From Pedobacter sp. (lineage in GTDB: Bacteria > Bacteroidota > Bacteroidia > Sphingobacteriales > Sphingobacteriaceae), in NCBI RefSeq assembly GCF_031119335.1, contig NZ_JAVHXT010000015.1, positions 1 to 64,000 on the forward strand: a stretch of DNA of 64,000 nt, in the 5' to 3' direction. The translations under genes and the position numbers were made by a program. A model generated the notes under the pieces. The model ran no database searches and was not told the origin of the DNA. It saw only the letters and a program-made list of their open reading frames with translations. Positions 33,419-42,717 of the stretch are shown here, piece after piece; position 1 is the first letter of the stretch; each line of letters starts with the position of its first letter.

Positions 33419-33925
33419 ATCGCTGAACCGTTGGTCGGGATTGCGATGTGAACTCACTGAGCTCGGTTAGTAAACCCGTACCATCGAATTGTGGATTTTA
33501 AATCCGCACACCTTTGTAAAAGAATGATGTTTTTTATTTGAAAATATGCGTTCTACATTCCATCGGTTGCTATAGCCCTGCTGTACGCTAATATCTTTTT
33601 GTTGTTACTTCTACTCACCACTTGTCATGCTGAGTTTATCGAAGCATCTATGCACAAACAATCCTTCGACAAGCTCAGGATGACACAGCCAACAAAAAGT
33701 ATAACCGCTTCCATCAGGTTTATTGAACAAACATTTCCTATCGCCATCCTTACGCAAATTAACTAATAAGTTTCTCAACCTATTAAACTTCTAAAATCAA
33801 CTTATCGTAAACTATTTGTTGCTTTTTTGTTACGTATCGAAATAAAATAAAAGTTAATTTAGAATAAATCAAAAGAAATTGAAATGTATATTTGGTTATA
33901 CAAAACAATCTATAACCAAAATATC
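33419..33925. other. Long spacer with dispersed repeats after argH
   Basis: No gene seen. It contains a hairpin GTGGATTTTAAATCCGCAC (about 33491-33509) with CGATTGC/TCGAATT-type words beside it, and an inverted element GTCATGCTGAG (33624-33634) / CTCAGGATGAC (33674-33684). The A/T-rich stretch before the oxidoreductase gene presumably holds its promoter, but I cannot place a clear TAnnTTTG. Confidence 0.65.
33624..33684. repeat. GTCATGCTGAG...CTCAGGATGAC inverted element
   Basis: 11-base arms with one mismatch (GTCATGCTGAG / CTCAGGATGAC), plus inner TCGAAGCAT / AATCCTTCGA. Same family as 31999-32054. Confidence 0.75.
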
Positions 33926-35314
33926 ATGAACCGTAGAAATTTACTGAAGACACTTTCCTTTGCCGCAGGCGCATCATTAATCAGCACCGATGTATTGGCT
34001 AAAATTGGTGAACGTTCGTTTTTATTCAATATCCCAGAAAATCCGGCACACAAACCCTTGGATAAACCTGTAACTGCAATTACCATTGGTGCAGGTAATA
34101 GGGGAATGGTTTACGGAGGTTTTGCCGCTAAGTTTACCGACCAAATCAAAATTGTAGGTGTAGCCGAACCGGTAGAATTTAGAAACGATAGGTATGCGAA
34201 AATCCACAATATACCTAAAGAAAACCGTTTCAATACTTGGGAAGATGTTTTTAAGCGTCCAAAATTTGCCGACGCAGTAATTATTTCTACGCCAGATGCC
34301 ATGCACTACGAACCTTGTATGAAAGCGCTGGCTATGGGTTACGATATCCTTTTAGAGAAACCAATTGCACCAACAGAAAAAGAGTGCAGAGATATTTTAA
34401 ACTTAGCGAAGAAAAATAACCGAATTGTAGCGGTTTGCCACGTGTTGCGTTATGCACCATACTTCGTAAAAATGAAAGAACTGATTGCCAAAGGAGCTAT
34501 CGGCGAAGTCATCAGTATCCAACATTTCGAGCCTATTGAGCATACACACATGGCGCACTCTTATGTGAGAGGGAACTGGCATAATTCAAAAGCAACTACG
34601 CCAATTATCTTAGCTAAATCTTGCCACGATTTGGATATCATTAAATGGGTAATTAATAAGCAAAGCCAAAAAATTTCTGCCATGGGCGATTTAAAATGGT
34701 TTAAAGCGGCAAATGCACCAGCAGGAAGCACAGCTCGTTGCACCGACGGTTGCAAGGTAGAAAGAGAGTGCCCATATTCTGCCATTAAAGAATATGTAGA
34801 TTTAAATAAACGCACTTCAGTTTTCGACGTGCCTGCAGGCATAAAAGATAGAAAAGCTTACATCACTGAAAAATTAAAAACTACCAATTACGGTCGTTGT
34901 GTTTATAGAATGGAAAACGACCAACCAGACCATTATGTAACTAACATCCAATTTGCAGATAGCGTAACGGCTAGTTTCTCTATGGAAGCTTTTACGTCTT
35001 ATCACGGCAGAAGAACGAGGGTAATGGGCTCAATGGGTGATTTGGTTGGTGATATGACGGAGCTAGTTCACTACGATTTCAAAACAAGAAAAGACACCAA
35101 GTTTATCCCCAAAGCAGAAGATGTAGAAGAATATAAAAACAGTGGTCATGGTGGTGGAGATTGGCTTTTGGTACGCGATTTTGTACAAGCTGTAGCGCAG
35201 AAAAATCCGGCTTTGCTTACTTCAACCATTGATGATTCTATTGAAAGCCACATCATGGGTTTTATGGCCGAAGAAAGCCGTAAGAAAAGCAAGGTGATGG
35301 ATATTAAGATGTAA
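33926..35314 (+). CDS. Tat-exported Gfo/Idh/MocA-family oxidoreductase
   Basis: 462 residues from the ATG at 33926, chosen because it starts a twin-arginine signal (MNRRNLLKTLSFAAGASLIS). NAD(P)-binding domain: VTAITIGAGNRGMVYGGFA, ADAVIISTPDAMHYEPCMKALAMGYDILLEKPIAPTEKE, written as ADAVIISTPDAMHYEP and DILLEKPIAPTEKE (EKP motif). The catalytic half contains KSCHDLDIIKW. A cysteine-containing insertion (CTDGCKVERECPYSA, about 272-286) is typical of a Bacteroidota subfamily. Exported members act on sugars or glycosidically linked sugars in the periplasm. Upstream of an amino-sugar gene region but transcribed alone; substrate unknown. Confidence 0.92.
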   Translation: MNRRNLLKTLSFAAGASLISTDVLAKIGERSFLFNIPENPAHKPLDKPVTAITIGAGNRGMVYGGFAAKFTDQIKIVGVAEPVEFRNDRYAKIHNIPKENRFNTWEDVFKRPKFADAVIISTPDAMHYEPCMKALAMGYDILLEKPIAPTEKECRDILNLAKKNNRIVAVCHVLRYAPYFVKMKELIAKGAIGEVISIQHFEPIEHTHMAHSYVRGNWHNSKATTPIILAKSCHDLDIIKWVINKQSQKISAMGDLKWFKAANAPAGSTARCTDGCKVERECPYSAIKEYVDLNKRTSVFDVPAGIKDRKAYITEKLKTTNYGRCVYRMENDQPDHYVTNIQFADSVTASFSMEAFTSYHGRRTRVMGSMGDLVGDMTELVHYDFKTRKDTKFIPKAEDVEEYKNSGHGGGDWLLVRDFVQAVAQKNPALLTSTIDDSIESHIMGFMAEESRKKSKVMDIKM

Positions 35315-35321
35315 CTAGTCC

Positions 35322-35439
35322 GTCTTTGCGAGAGTTTACTCCGATTAATCGGAGAGGAACGACAGCCCCGACTCCAACCTTTTGGAGAAAAAGTTTTTAA
35401 AAAACTTGATGGATTGCTTCGCTAAGCTCGCAATGACGA
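35322..35439. repeat. CGTCTTTGCGAG...CTCGCAATGACG inverted element
   Basis: Outer arms CGTCTTTGCGAG / CTCGCAATGACG (one mismatch). Inside are hairpins CTCCGATTAATCGGAG, CTCCAACCTTTTGGAG and AAGTTTTTAAAAAACTT. About 118 bases, just after the oxidoreductase stop. Confidence 0.75.
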
Positions 35440-35451
35440 CAACGGGCAAAA

Positions 35452-35483
35452 AAAATCCCGTTAGGTTTGTCTAGCGGGATTTT
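35452..35483. terminator. Bidirectional terminator between convergent genes
   Basis: Stem AAAATCCCGTTAG / CTAGCGGGATTTT (13 bp with one G-T pair), loop GTTTGT. On the minus strand it is followed by a run of eight T residues (terminating the coiled-coil protein gene); on the plus strand by TTTTCTCTTT. Confidence 0.85.
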
Positions 35484-35505
35484 CTCTTTATATCCTAATT
35501 GCTAT

Positions 35506-36417
35506 CTATTTCAGCTCAATTTCCGATTTTCCCATCAAGAACCCGTCTGCATATAAAAAAATGCCGTAAGTACCTTTAATGAAAGTTCTAGGATTAATCC
35601 AATCTATTTTATATCTGGTATCATCATCATTATAAGAAATCTCAATGGCTCTGCTATATTGCATTTGCTGTCCATCGGCTTCAAACATGTTATTTTCATC
35701 AGCAATTAAATTTCCAGCCGGATCAATTACCCTCAAAAAAATTCGATGATACGTTTTCTCAGCCAAATCATTGGGCGCAATGCCAAAATCTATGGTAAGT
35801 TTATTGGCAGAACCTGCTTTGGTAACCAACGATGTTTTGCCGTTGTCCTTAACTCTAAATGCAGTTACACTAATATTAGAGGCTTTTAATGACGAACCCG
35901 CCTTAACCTTCTTATTTAGGGTTCTATTTTCTCTTCGTAAATTCTCGGTTTGCTCGTTATAATTGTTGATGCTTGTTTTCAAGCTATCACGTTCGGTTTT
36001 AAGGTAAGAATTTTCCTGTTCTAGAATAGCAATCTGATTATTATAGCTCTTCACAAAGTCCTTAAGTGTAACGATTTGTTTGTGGGCTTCATCTAATTCT
36101 TGTTGCGTTAGCTCACCTTTTTTCAAGGCCAGTTTAAGCTCAGCAATTTTTTCTCTCGCTAACTTTTGTTCTTCAATTAACCTATCGTTTAAAGTTACAT
36201 TTAGTAGGTTTACGCGGTCAAGCTCTACTTCTATTTTCTCTACCTCGAGTTTTAAACGATCTTTTTCCGAGCTAATGGTAACAAATCTGCTAGTTTGCTG
36301 TTGATCTCTGAAATATAGGTAGCCATTAATACCTAATAGTGCAACAATTACAATAATTAGGAAGTAAACTTTATTACGGTCTACCTTATTATCTACAGCT
36401 TTTTCTGGTGTCTGCAT
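35506..36417 (-). CDS. Membrane-anchored coiled-coil protein, function unknown
   Basis: 303 residues from the ATG at 36417. One transmembrane helix near the N-terminus (YFLIIVIVALLGINGYLYF, about 18-36) is followed by a long heptad-rich coiled coil (about 45-170; DRLKLEVEKIEVELDRVNLL, ENSYLKTERDSLKTSINNY) and a C-terminal beta-type domain (about 175-303; FRVKDNGKTSLVTKAGSANK, YHRIFLRVIDPAGNLIADE). The topology suggests a periplasmic coiled coil anchored in the inner membrane. No domain recognised. Divergent from the first GHL10 gene (149 bases apart). Confidence 0.85.
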   Translation of the reverse strand: MQTPEKAVDNKVDRNKVYFLIIVIVALLGINGYLYFRDQQQTSRFVTISSEKDRLKLEVEKIEVELDRVNLLNVTLNDRLIEEQKLAREKIAELKLALKKGELTQQELDEAHKQIVTLKDFVKSYNNQIAILEQENSYLKTERDSLKTSINNYNEQTENLRRENRTLNKKVKAGSSLKASNISVTAFRVKDNGKTSLVTKAGSANKLTIDFGIAPNDLAEKTYHRIFLRVIDPAGNLIADENNMFEADGQQMQYSRAIEISYNDDDTRYKIDWINPRTFIKGTYGIFLYADGFLMGKSEIELK

Positions 36418-36565
36418 TATATTTTTAGTATCCAATTAGTAATTCTGTAGCGTCAAAGTAAGTGCTAACTTAATAAAAAATCAAAAAAGTATAAAAATAA
36501 TGTCACTTTTGTATATAAACCCGTCAATATGCGTTAACATATTTAGTTATACCAAATACTTTAAA

Positions 36566-38122
36566 ATGTCTAAAATTTTATCAAAGTACTACATCTTCTT
36601 AACGTTATTAATCGTATCCCAAAATGTATCAACATTAAACGCACAAAGTGATGTAAAAATTGCCCCTAAAAGAGAATTTAGAGGAGTTTGGGTAGCTACA
36701 GTAGCAAATATAGATTGGCCATCAAGGCAAGGGTTAACTGCCGACCAGCAAAAACAAGAGCTGATAGCCATTTTGGAGCAGCACAAAAAGAATGGGTTGA
36801 ATGCAATTTTGTTACAGATTAGACCAACGGCAGATGCGTTTTATACAAAGTCTAGAGAATTTTGGAGCCATTGGCTAATGGGTAAACAGGGTTTAGCCCC
36901 AGCAGATGGTTACGACCCGCTAGCATTTGCCATTAGAGAATCTCATGAAAGAGGGATGGAACTACATGCCTGGTTTAACCCATATAGGGCAACTATGCAC
37001 GCCAAAATGCAAGTGCATCCAGAGCATTTGAGCAACAAAAGACCAGAGTTATTTTATCGCTATGGCGGACAAATTCTTTTCGATCCGGGTATTCCAGAAA
37101 ACAGAGAGTACATTACGCAGGTGATATTGGATGTGGTTAAAGGTTACGATATAGATGGGGTTCATTTTGATGATTACTTTTATCCTTACCGCATAGCCGG
37201 ACAAACAATTAACGACAGTGCAACATTCGCAAAATATCCTAATGGTTTTACAAAAGTAGATGATTGGAGGAGGAACAATGTTGATCTGTTGGTGAAAATG
37301 GTGAACGATAGCGTGCATCACTACAAAAAACACATCAAGTTTGGGGTTAGTCCCTTTGCCATCTGGAGAAATTTCAGGGAAGATACCCTGGGTTCTAAAA
37401 CCAATGGTTTATCTAACTATGGCGAGTTATATGCAGATTCTAGAAAATGGATTAAAGAAGGGTGGGTAGATTATATCAATCCGCAGATTTATTTTTCTTT
37501 TTCTCGTGCTGCTGCTCCTTTCCAAGTGTTGTTAGATTGGTGGGATAAAAATACCTATGGCCGTCATTTGTATATCGGTCAGGCCGCCTATCTAATTCAT
37601 AACGGTAACACTAAAAAAGAAGCTGCTTGGGGCAGACCAAATGAAATCCCAAACCAAATTAGAGCTATCAGGGCAAATAATAGAGCACAGGGAAGTGTGT
37701 TTTTTAGCTCGAAATCTTTATCAACGGTGGCGCGAGGTTTAGCAGATTCTTTAAGGAACGATTTTTATAAATATCCGGCTTTGCCGCCTCAAATGCCTTG
37801 GATTGATGATGTGGTACCTAACGAGCCGCAAAACTTAACTGCAGATGCACAAGCGGATGGTATCCATTTGAAATGGGCAAAGCCCTTGCGTGCAAAAGAT
37901 GGTGAAACGGCATCGGGCTATGTGGTTTATCGCTTTGAAGAAGGAGAAAAGATTGACGTGCTAGATGCAAAAAATATTGTTCGTATCGCTTTTAACGATT
38001 ATACTTTTTTCTTGGACACCAATATAGAAAAGGGCAAGCGCTACAGCTATTTGGTAACCGCTTTAGACCGAATTAAAAATGAAAGCGAACCAAGCGGTCC
38101 AGTTGGTGTAGAGGCTAAGTAG
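36566..38122 (+). CDS. Exported GHL10-family putative glycoside hydrolase with C-terminal beta domain
   Basis: 518 residues from the ATG at 36566, which gives a signal peptide ending STLNAQ; a further 22 residues upstream are open. GHL10 (DUF187) TIM-barrel pattern: REFRGVWVATVANIDWPSR, LNAILLQIRPTADAFY, GMELHAWFNPYRATM, then DGVHFDDYFYPY with the acidic pair expected to be catalytic, and GWVDYINPQIYFSF. A fibronectin-type beta domain follows (about 425-518; EPQNLTADAQADGIHLKWAKP). A relative in E. coli, DigH (YddW), cleaves peptide-free peptidoglycan glycans, so a peptidoglycan or chitin-like substrate is plausible. No lipobox; probably periplasmic or secreted. Confidence 0.9.
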   Translation: MSKILSKYYIFLTLLIVSQNVSTLNAQSDVKIAPKREFRGVWVATVANIDWPSRQGLTADQQKQELIAILEQHKKNGLNAILLQIRPTADAFYTKSREFWSHWLMGKQGLAPADGYDPLAFAIRESHERGMELHAWFNPYRATMHAKMQVHPEHLSNKRPELFYRYGGQILFDPGIPENREYITQVILDVVKGYDIDGVHFDDYFYPYRIAGQTINDSATFAKYPNGFTKVDDWRRNNVDLLVKMVNDSVHHYKKHIKFGVSPFAIWRNFREDTLGSKTNGLSNYGELYADSRKWIKEGWVDYINPQIYFSFSRAAAPFQVLLDWWDKNTYGRHLYIGQAAYLIHNGNTKKEAAWGRPNEIPNQIRAIRANNRAQGSVFFSSKSLSTVARGLADSLRNDFYKYPALPPQMPWIDDVVPNEPQNLTADAQADGIHLKWAKPLRAKDGETASGYVVYRFEEGEKIDVLDAKNIVRIAFNDYTFFLDTNIEKGKRYSYLVTALDRIKNESEPSGPVGVEAK

Positions 38123-38128
38123 GCATAA

Positions 38129-38162
38129 AGACTTACGAAGCTTTTTAACACTTCGTAAGTCT
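38129..38162. repeat. AGACTTACGAAG hairpin element
   Basis: Perfect 12-bp arms AGACTTACGAAG / CTTCGTAAGTCT with a 10-base loop, 6 bases after the GHL10 stop and 8 bases before the convergent LVIVD stop. Same family as 27460-27496. It could also act as a hairpin end signal for both genes. Confidence 0.85.
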
Positions 38163-38170
38163 ATTCGAGT

Positions 38171-39406
38171 TTAATTCCAAACCTCTATAGGTAGGCGTTG
38201 TATTCTGATTTTGCTTAATTGCCTTAAGTTAGACGCGTTGCTATAGTTAAACTGATAGACACCATCCTGACCGGTAACAATCAATGATTTTGGGCCTGCA
38301 ATTACATCGAAACTTTTGATGTCTTTTAGGTGTTGCAACAGGTTATCGCCAATTTTGTTCTTGTTGGTGATGTTGAAGCTCTTGATACCGAAATCGCCTT
38401 CACATAAAAATAGGTTGTTGCCGCTTACACTTAAACCATGAGGGTTTTTCATTGGGAAAACTGCTACTTGTTTTGGTTTAGTTGGGTCTTCAATATCTAC
38501 TACTTCTAACTGATTGCTCCCCATTCTGCATGCAGTTCCAGTTCTAAGCGTAACGTATGCGTATTTGCCCTGTACCACTACTGGGTCGCAGGCAAAAACA
38601 TGGCTGTAGGTAGATAATTTTACCGGATTGGCTGCATCTGCGGCGTTAAAAATGTGCATTCCGGTGTTGGTGCCAATAAATAACTTGTTTTCGTAAGGGA
38701 AAATAGTTTCTACGCCCCAGCCTAGGTTAATAGATTTTACGAAGGTTGGATTTGCCGCAGTTTTAGTGTTAAATAAGCTCAAATCTGAATGACCAACGGT
38801 GTATAAATGATCATTCAGCAAGGTAAATCTTGCCATAGAACCGCCTTGCCCAGAAGAACCTCCACCGCTGTAGGCAGCAGTATTAAGAAACGCCAAATCT
38901 TTATGATAGCTTGATTTTTTAACCAAAGTATCTTTGTAGGTAACCACATATTTTTGACCACTATGGTTGGCGTAAAATTGCATGAAAACATCTTTTAATC
39001 TTTTTACTTCCTTGATACTGCTAATCGAAGAAATATCAAAAGCAAGTAGATCAACATAGCTATCAGCATATAAAATATCGTTGCTAACGGCCATATCTAC
39101 ATTTCCAGGTACTTTTAAAAATGCTACGTTAACGGGTTTACTTGGATCGGAATTTTCGAAAATATGGATGCCTTTTCTTACTTCGTTGATGAATAAGAAG
39201 TTCTTATAGATGTAAATTTTTCCTGTCTTTAGTACTTTGGTGGGTTTGGTTAGGCCGGTTGCTTCTGCTCTAGCGGCTTCTACAGTTACAGTTTTAGCTA
39301 TTTCTACCAATTCTAATTCTGATGAGCTGTTAATACTTTTTTTGCATTGAGTTAACGTTGCAAGAGCGAGCATACATAAAATGCTGTTGCGTAGAAGTTT
39401 TTTCAT
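38171..39406 (-). CDS. LVIVD-repeat lipoprotein
   Basis: 411 residues with a lipoprotein signal (ATLTQC, Cys21, then KK). The body is built of LVIVD-type beta-propeller repeats, each recording a value by name: HIFENSDPSKPVNVAFLKVP, DLLAFDISSISSIKEVKRL, SLFNTKTAANPTFVKSINLG, HIFNAADAANPVKLSTYSH, EVVDIEDPTKPKQVAVFPM, and KSFNITNKNKIGDNLLQHLK. Such proteins are surface or periplasmic propellers of unknown role in Bacteroidota. Lies leftward and alone; the spacer above it contains a large palindrome. Confidence 0.9.
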   Translation of the reverse strand: MKKLLRNSILCMLALATLTQCKKSINSSSELELVEIAKTVTVEAARAEATGLTKPTKVLKTGKIYIYKNFLFINEVRKGIHIFENSDPSKPVNVAFLKVPGNVDMAVSNDILYADSYVDLLAFDISSISSIKEVKRLKDVFMQFYANHSGQKYVVTYKDTLVKKSSYHKDLAFLNTAAYSGGGSSGQGGSMARFTLLNDHLYTVGHSDLSLFNTKTAANPTFVKSINLGWGVETIFPYENKLFIGTNTGMHIFNAADAANPVKLSTYSHVFACDPVVVQGKYAYVTLRTGTACRMGSNQLEVVDIEDPTKPKQVAVFPMKNPHGLSVSGNNLFLCEGDFGIKSFNITNKNKIGDNLLQHLKDIKSFDVIAGPKSLIVTGQDGVYQFNYSNASNLRQLSKIRIQRLPIEVWN

Positions 39407-39512
39407 GTGGTTATAATGGTTGGTTTTTAGATAGATACGATGAAGGTAGAAGAAACGCTACAAACTAGTTAAATAAAAACTTCTGTGTTAACCGCCGAGA
39501 GATAAATCATTT

Positions 39513-39609
39513 GAAAGATTGCTTCACCCCTCGCTACGCCTTGAGCTTCAGTTCGCAATGACGCTCTCATTTTCGTCATTGCGAGGAGAGTATCGACGAA
39601 GCAATCTTT
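39513..39609. repeat. About 97-base palindromic element with two nested arms
   Basis: Outer arms AAAGATTGCTTC (39514-39525) / GAAGCAATCTTT (39598-39609); inner arms CGCAATGACG (39554-39563) / CGTCATTGCG (39574-39583). The two halves are full-length inverted copies of the ATTGCTTCG...CGCAATGACG element seen singly elsewhere. Confidence 0.85.
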
Positions 39610-39636
39610 GAGGTTCAATTGTCAAATTAAATTTAA

Positions 39637-39669
39637 ATAAAAAAGGGATGCTTGTTAAACATCCCCTTT
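39637..39669 (-). terminator. Terminator of the M16 peptidase gene
   Basis: Stem AAAGGGGATG / CATCCCTTT with one bulged base and loop TTTAACAAG on the minus strand, ending in a T-run. It lies 22 bases after the M16 stop. Confidence 0.8.
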
Positions 39670-39690
39670 CTATTATAATAAAAATTACTA

Positions 39691-42552
39691 TTAATTCTCT
39701 GGTAATAACACCAAACGGATATAGTTATCACCATTTAAATATTTCTGAGCAGCAGCTTTGGTTGCATCAACAGTTACGCCGTTGATACGAGCCGTGTTAC
39801 CTAAAACTTGCTCTAAATTGTCGTTATACTTTAAACGGTTTGTTAAGTAGCTTAACCAATAGCCGTTTTCACGCAGGCTTAACTCCTCTTGTCTCAATTC
39901 TTCAGATTTGAATTTTTGCAAATCTTCTGCAGTTACGCCATTTTTAGCAAAGGCATTTACTTCCTCTAAAGCAGCATTGATTAACTTCTCTACATTAGCC
40001 TTAGCACAATTAAATGAAATAGTAAAGTAATAGTGAGCAGTTGGGTTTTTCTGAACGCTTAGCGATACGCCCGGACTATAAACGCCACTTTCTTTCTCAC
40101 GCAAACGCTCCGTAATTTTAATGTCGAGAGCTGATTTCAGAGCATCTAACATTACATTGTTGTCTGCATTGTAAACGTAGTCATCATGGAATAACAACTG
40201 AACTGTTACTTTATCTTCCAATCCTTTTTTAACGGTTTTGCTTACTTTTCCTTTTGGAGGATTTACACCATTGTCTACAAAGTTTTCGTTTTTGTTTAAC
40301 GATGGTAAACTTGCTAAATAAGTAGTTACAAAAGGTTTGATTTTCTCTACATCGAAATTACCTACAAAAATGAAAGTTTGTCCACTAGCATCTGCAAAAC
40401 GGTCTTTGTAGAAAGCATAAGCTTTATCAATATTGATTTTATCGATATCAGCTAAGGTTGTAGGCATCCCACGTTTGTGGTAGTTAGCCATTACAGCTTG
40501 TACAGTATCTGCAAATACAGCACTTGGGTTGCTACCTTTGTTTGCTGTAATTACTTTGTAGTCGCTAATATTCTTGTTGAAAATCTCTACGTCTTTGCGT
40601 GGGTTAGTTGCACGAGCATAAATCAACTGGAAAGCAGTTTCTAAATCTTTCGGAGAAGCACTTCCAGAGAAACCTTGGTACAAATCATCGATATAAGCAC
40701 CAGCAGAAGCCGTTTTTCCTGCTAAGTATTTGGTCAACTGCGTTGGATTGAAATCTCCCACACCACTTTGTGCAATTAAGTTGGCGTTTTCAGCAGAAAT
40801 GAAATCGTCATTACTAGCTAATGAAGCACCGCCTTTACCAAACGAAGTGAAAATCACTTGGTCGTTTTTGAAATCAGTTGGTTTTAACACCACTTTCACA
40901 CCATTGCTCAAAGCCAATGTAGTTACACCAATTTTATCATTTTTGGTTTCGCTAACAATGGTTCCCGCTTTAGGAGCTTGCGCAATTAGAGGCTTGTTTA
41001 CAGTATTGTCTACATAAGGAGTTACGCCATTACCAGCAGTTTTTATCGCTGCTAATAATGCGGCTTCTGTAGGTAGGTTTTCTTTCTCTTTCTCTGGAGC
41101 CTGAACCACCACAATTTGGTTGGTTTTAGTAACCATTGCCTTTGCAGCTGCGTTAATATCAGCTAAAGTGATGTTGTTAAGCAATTTTTTAGAAAGTTCG
41201 TAAGTATACTCTGCCGAAGGAATAGCTGAACCAATTAAGAAGTTGTTCAAGTACTGTTGAACGTAGACTGAAGATTTGGTTTTATCTTTTTCTTTGAACT
41301 GTTTTTCTATGCCTGCTTCCAATTTCTTTTTCACAGTTTCTAGTTCGCCAGCGGTAAAGCCAAATTTAGCCATACGCTCATTTTCTGCTAAAGCAGCAAC
41401 CAAAGCTTTTTCTAATTCTGCACCAGATTTTGCTACAGCTACAGTTTGTAGAGCACTAAAATCCCAAACCATGCCACCTTGATAAGGGCCATAGCTACTT
41501 TGAGCAAATAGAAATGGTGCAGTTCCTTTTTGTGTAAGCTCTGTAATACGGGCAGCCAACATATTGTTCACCATGCCCTGTGTCATTTGCAGTTTGTAAT
41601 CTGCTTCTGTTTTAACAGTACCTTGTTTTTGCTTGTAAATTACTTGCGCTACGTTGTAGGGTTGCTCTTTATCTGTCGCAATCTTAATTAAAGGCTGTAC
41701 ATTGTCTGGAATGCTATAAAAAGTTCTTGCTCTTTCGTTTGCAGGGTTTTTAAGCTCAGAGAAATTGGCGATAATGAGTTTTTCAACTTCGTTAACGTCA
41801 AAATCACCTACGGCAATTACAGTTTGTAAGTTCGGACGATACCAATCTTTGTAAAAATTACGGATTTTATCGTGAGTGAAGTTTTGCAATACTTCAACTT
41901 TACCGATAGGAATACGCTTAGCATACTGCGAGTCGCCCAACAAGAAAGGTAGTAACTGATTGCTCATTCTTTGCTGTGCATTTTTACCTCGCTGACGATC
42001 TTCTTCTACAATAACACCACGTTCGTTGTCAATTTCTGCACCATCCATGGTCACTTTTCCAGCCCAGTTAGCCAAAATTTTGAAGCCTGTTTTAAAAACT
42101 TCTACGCTATCTGTTGGAATTGGTAACTGATAAACCGTTTGGTTAAAACCAGTATAAGCATTTAAATCGGCACCAAAACGTACACCCGCTTTTTGCAGGT
42201 AATTGATGATTTCGTTTTTAGGAAAATCTTTAGTTCCGTTAAAAGCCATGTGCTCTGTAAAGTGTGCTAAACCTAATTGGTCTTCGTTTTCCATCAAAGA
42301 ACCAATTTTGTTACCTAAATAAAGTTCTGCTCTATTTTTAGGCTCTACGTTTTTACGGATGTAGTAAACCAATCCATTAGGTAACTTACCAATTTTTACG
42401 TTAGGGTCATTTGGTAAAGCTTGACTAACCGCTGTTTTTACAGCAGTTTTAGCCGCAGGGGCCTTTGCCGGGGCTTTTTTCTGTGCAATTGCTGGTTGGG
42501 CCAATACAAATGAAAGTGCGCCAATAGCAACTAAATGCAGATTTTTTTTCAT
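39691..42552 (-). CDS. Exported M16-family zinc peptidase (tandem pitrilysin domains)
   Basis: 953 residues from the ATG at 42552 (signal peptide ending QPAIAQ); 12 more residues upstream are open. The active N-terminal domain has the inverted zinc motif HxxEH (HFTEHMAFNGT; His97, Glu100, His101) and the downstream Glu in GVIVEEDRQRG. The second half is an inactive pitrilysin-like domain (GVKVVLKPTDFKNDQVIFTSF, KERLREKESGVYSPGVSLS). It would degrade peptides in the periplasm. An A/K-rich linker follows the signal. Read leftward between the LVIVD and acyltransferase genes; a functional link to them is not evident. Confidence 0.93.
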   Translation of the reverse strand: MKKNLHLVAIGALSFVLAQPAIAQKKAPAKAPAAKTAVKTAVSQALPNDPNVKIGKLPNGLVYYIRKNVEPKNRAELYLGNKIGSLMENEDQLGLAHFTEHMAFNGTKDFPKNEIINYLQKAGVRFGADLNAYTGFNQTVYQLPIPTDSVEVFKTGFKILANWAGKVTMDGAEIDNERGVIVEEDRQRGKNAQQRMSNQLLPFLLGDSQYAKRIPIGKVEVLQNFTHDKIRNFYKDWYRPNLQTVIAVGDFDVNEVEKLIIANFSELKNPANERARTFYSIPDNVQPLIKIATDKEQPYNVAQVIYKQKQGTVKTEADYKLQMTQGMVNNMLAARITELTQKGTAPFLFAQSSYGPYQGGMVWDFSALQTVAVAKSGAELEKALVAALAENERMAKFGFTAGELETVKKKLEAGIEKQFKEKDKTKSSVYVQQYLNNFLIGSAIPSAEYTYELSKKLLNNITLADINAAAKAMVTKTNQIVVVQAPEKEKENLPTEAALLAAIKTAGNGVTPYVDNTVNKPLIAQAPKAGTIVSETKNDKIGVTTLALSNGVKVVLKPTDFKNDQVIFTSFGKGGASLASNDDFISAENANLIAQSGVGDFNPTQLTKYLAGKTASAGAYIDDLYQGFSGSASPKDLETAFQLIYARATNPRKDVEIFNKNISDYKVITANKGSNPSAVFADTVQAVMANYHKRGMPTTLADIDKINIDKAYAFYKDRFADASGQTFIFVGNFDVEKIKPFVTTYLASLPSLNKNENFVDNGVNPPKGKVSKTVKKGLEDKVTVQLLFHDDYVYNADNNVMLDALKSALDIKITERLREKESGVYSPGVSLSVQKNPTAHYYFTISFNCAKANVEKLINAALEEVNAFAKNGVTAEDLQKFKSEELRQEELSLRENGYWLSYLTNRLKYNDNLEQVLGNTARINGVTVDATKAAAQKYLNGDNYIRLVLLPEN

Positions 42553-42717
42553 CGATATAATTTTAGTTAAGGGAAATTTGTTTTTCAATTATTTAGATAG
42601 AATGAGAGTGGTAAAGTTACAAATAGATATGAGATGTGAGAATTGAGGCTGAGGTTAAGATTGAGAAAACTTCCAACTTTACTCTCTAGTATTTGGTCTT
42701 CCATCCTTCCCCCTTCT

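Noticed and set aside
24612..33925. CRISPR-like impression from many short repeats in the arginine cluster
   Set aside because: The repeats differ in family, spacing and orientation; there is no regular repeat-spacer unit and no cas gene.
33419..33925. Small RNA gene
   Set aside because: The hairpins belong to dispersed repeat families and no promoter-terminator pair frames them.
39691..42552. Pqq-type peptide-processing peptidase
   Set aside because: No precursor peptide or radical-SAM gene nearby; two tandem domains fit a general M16 peptidase.
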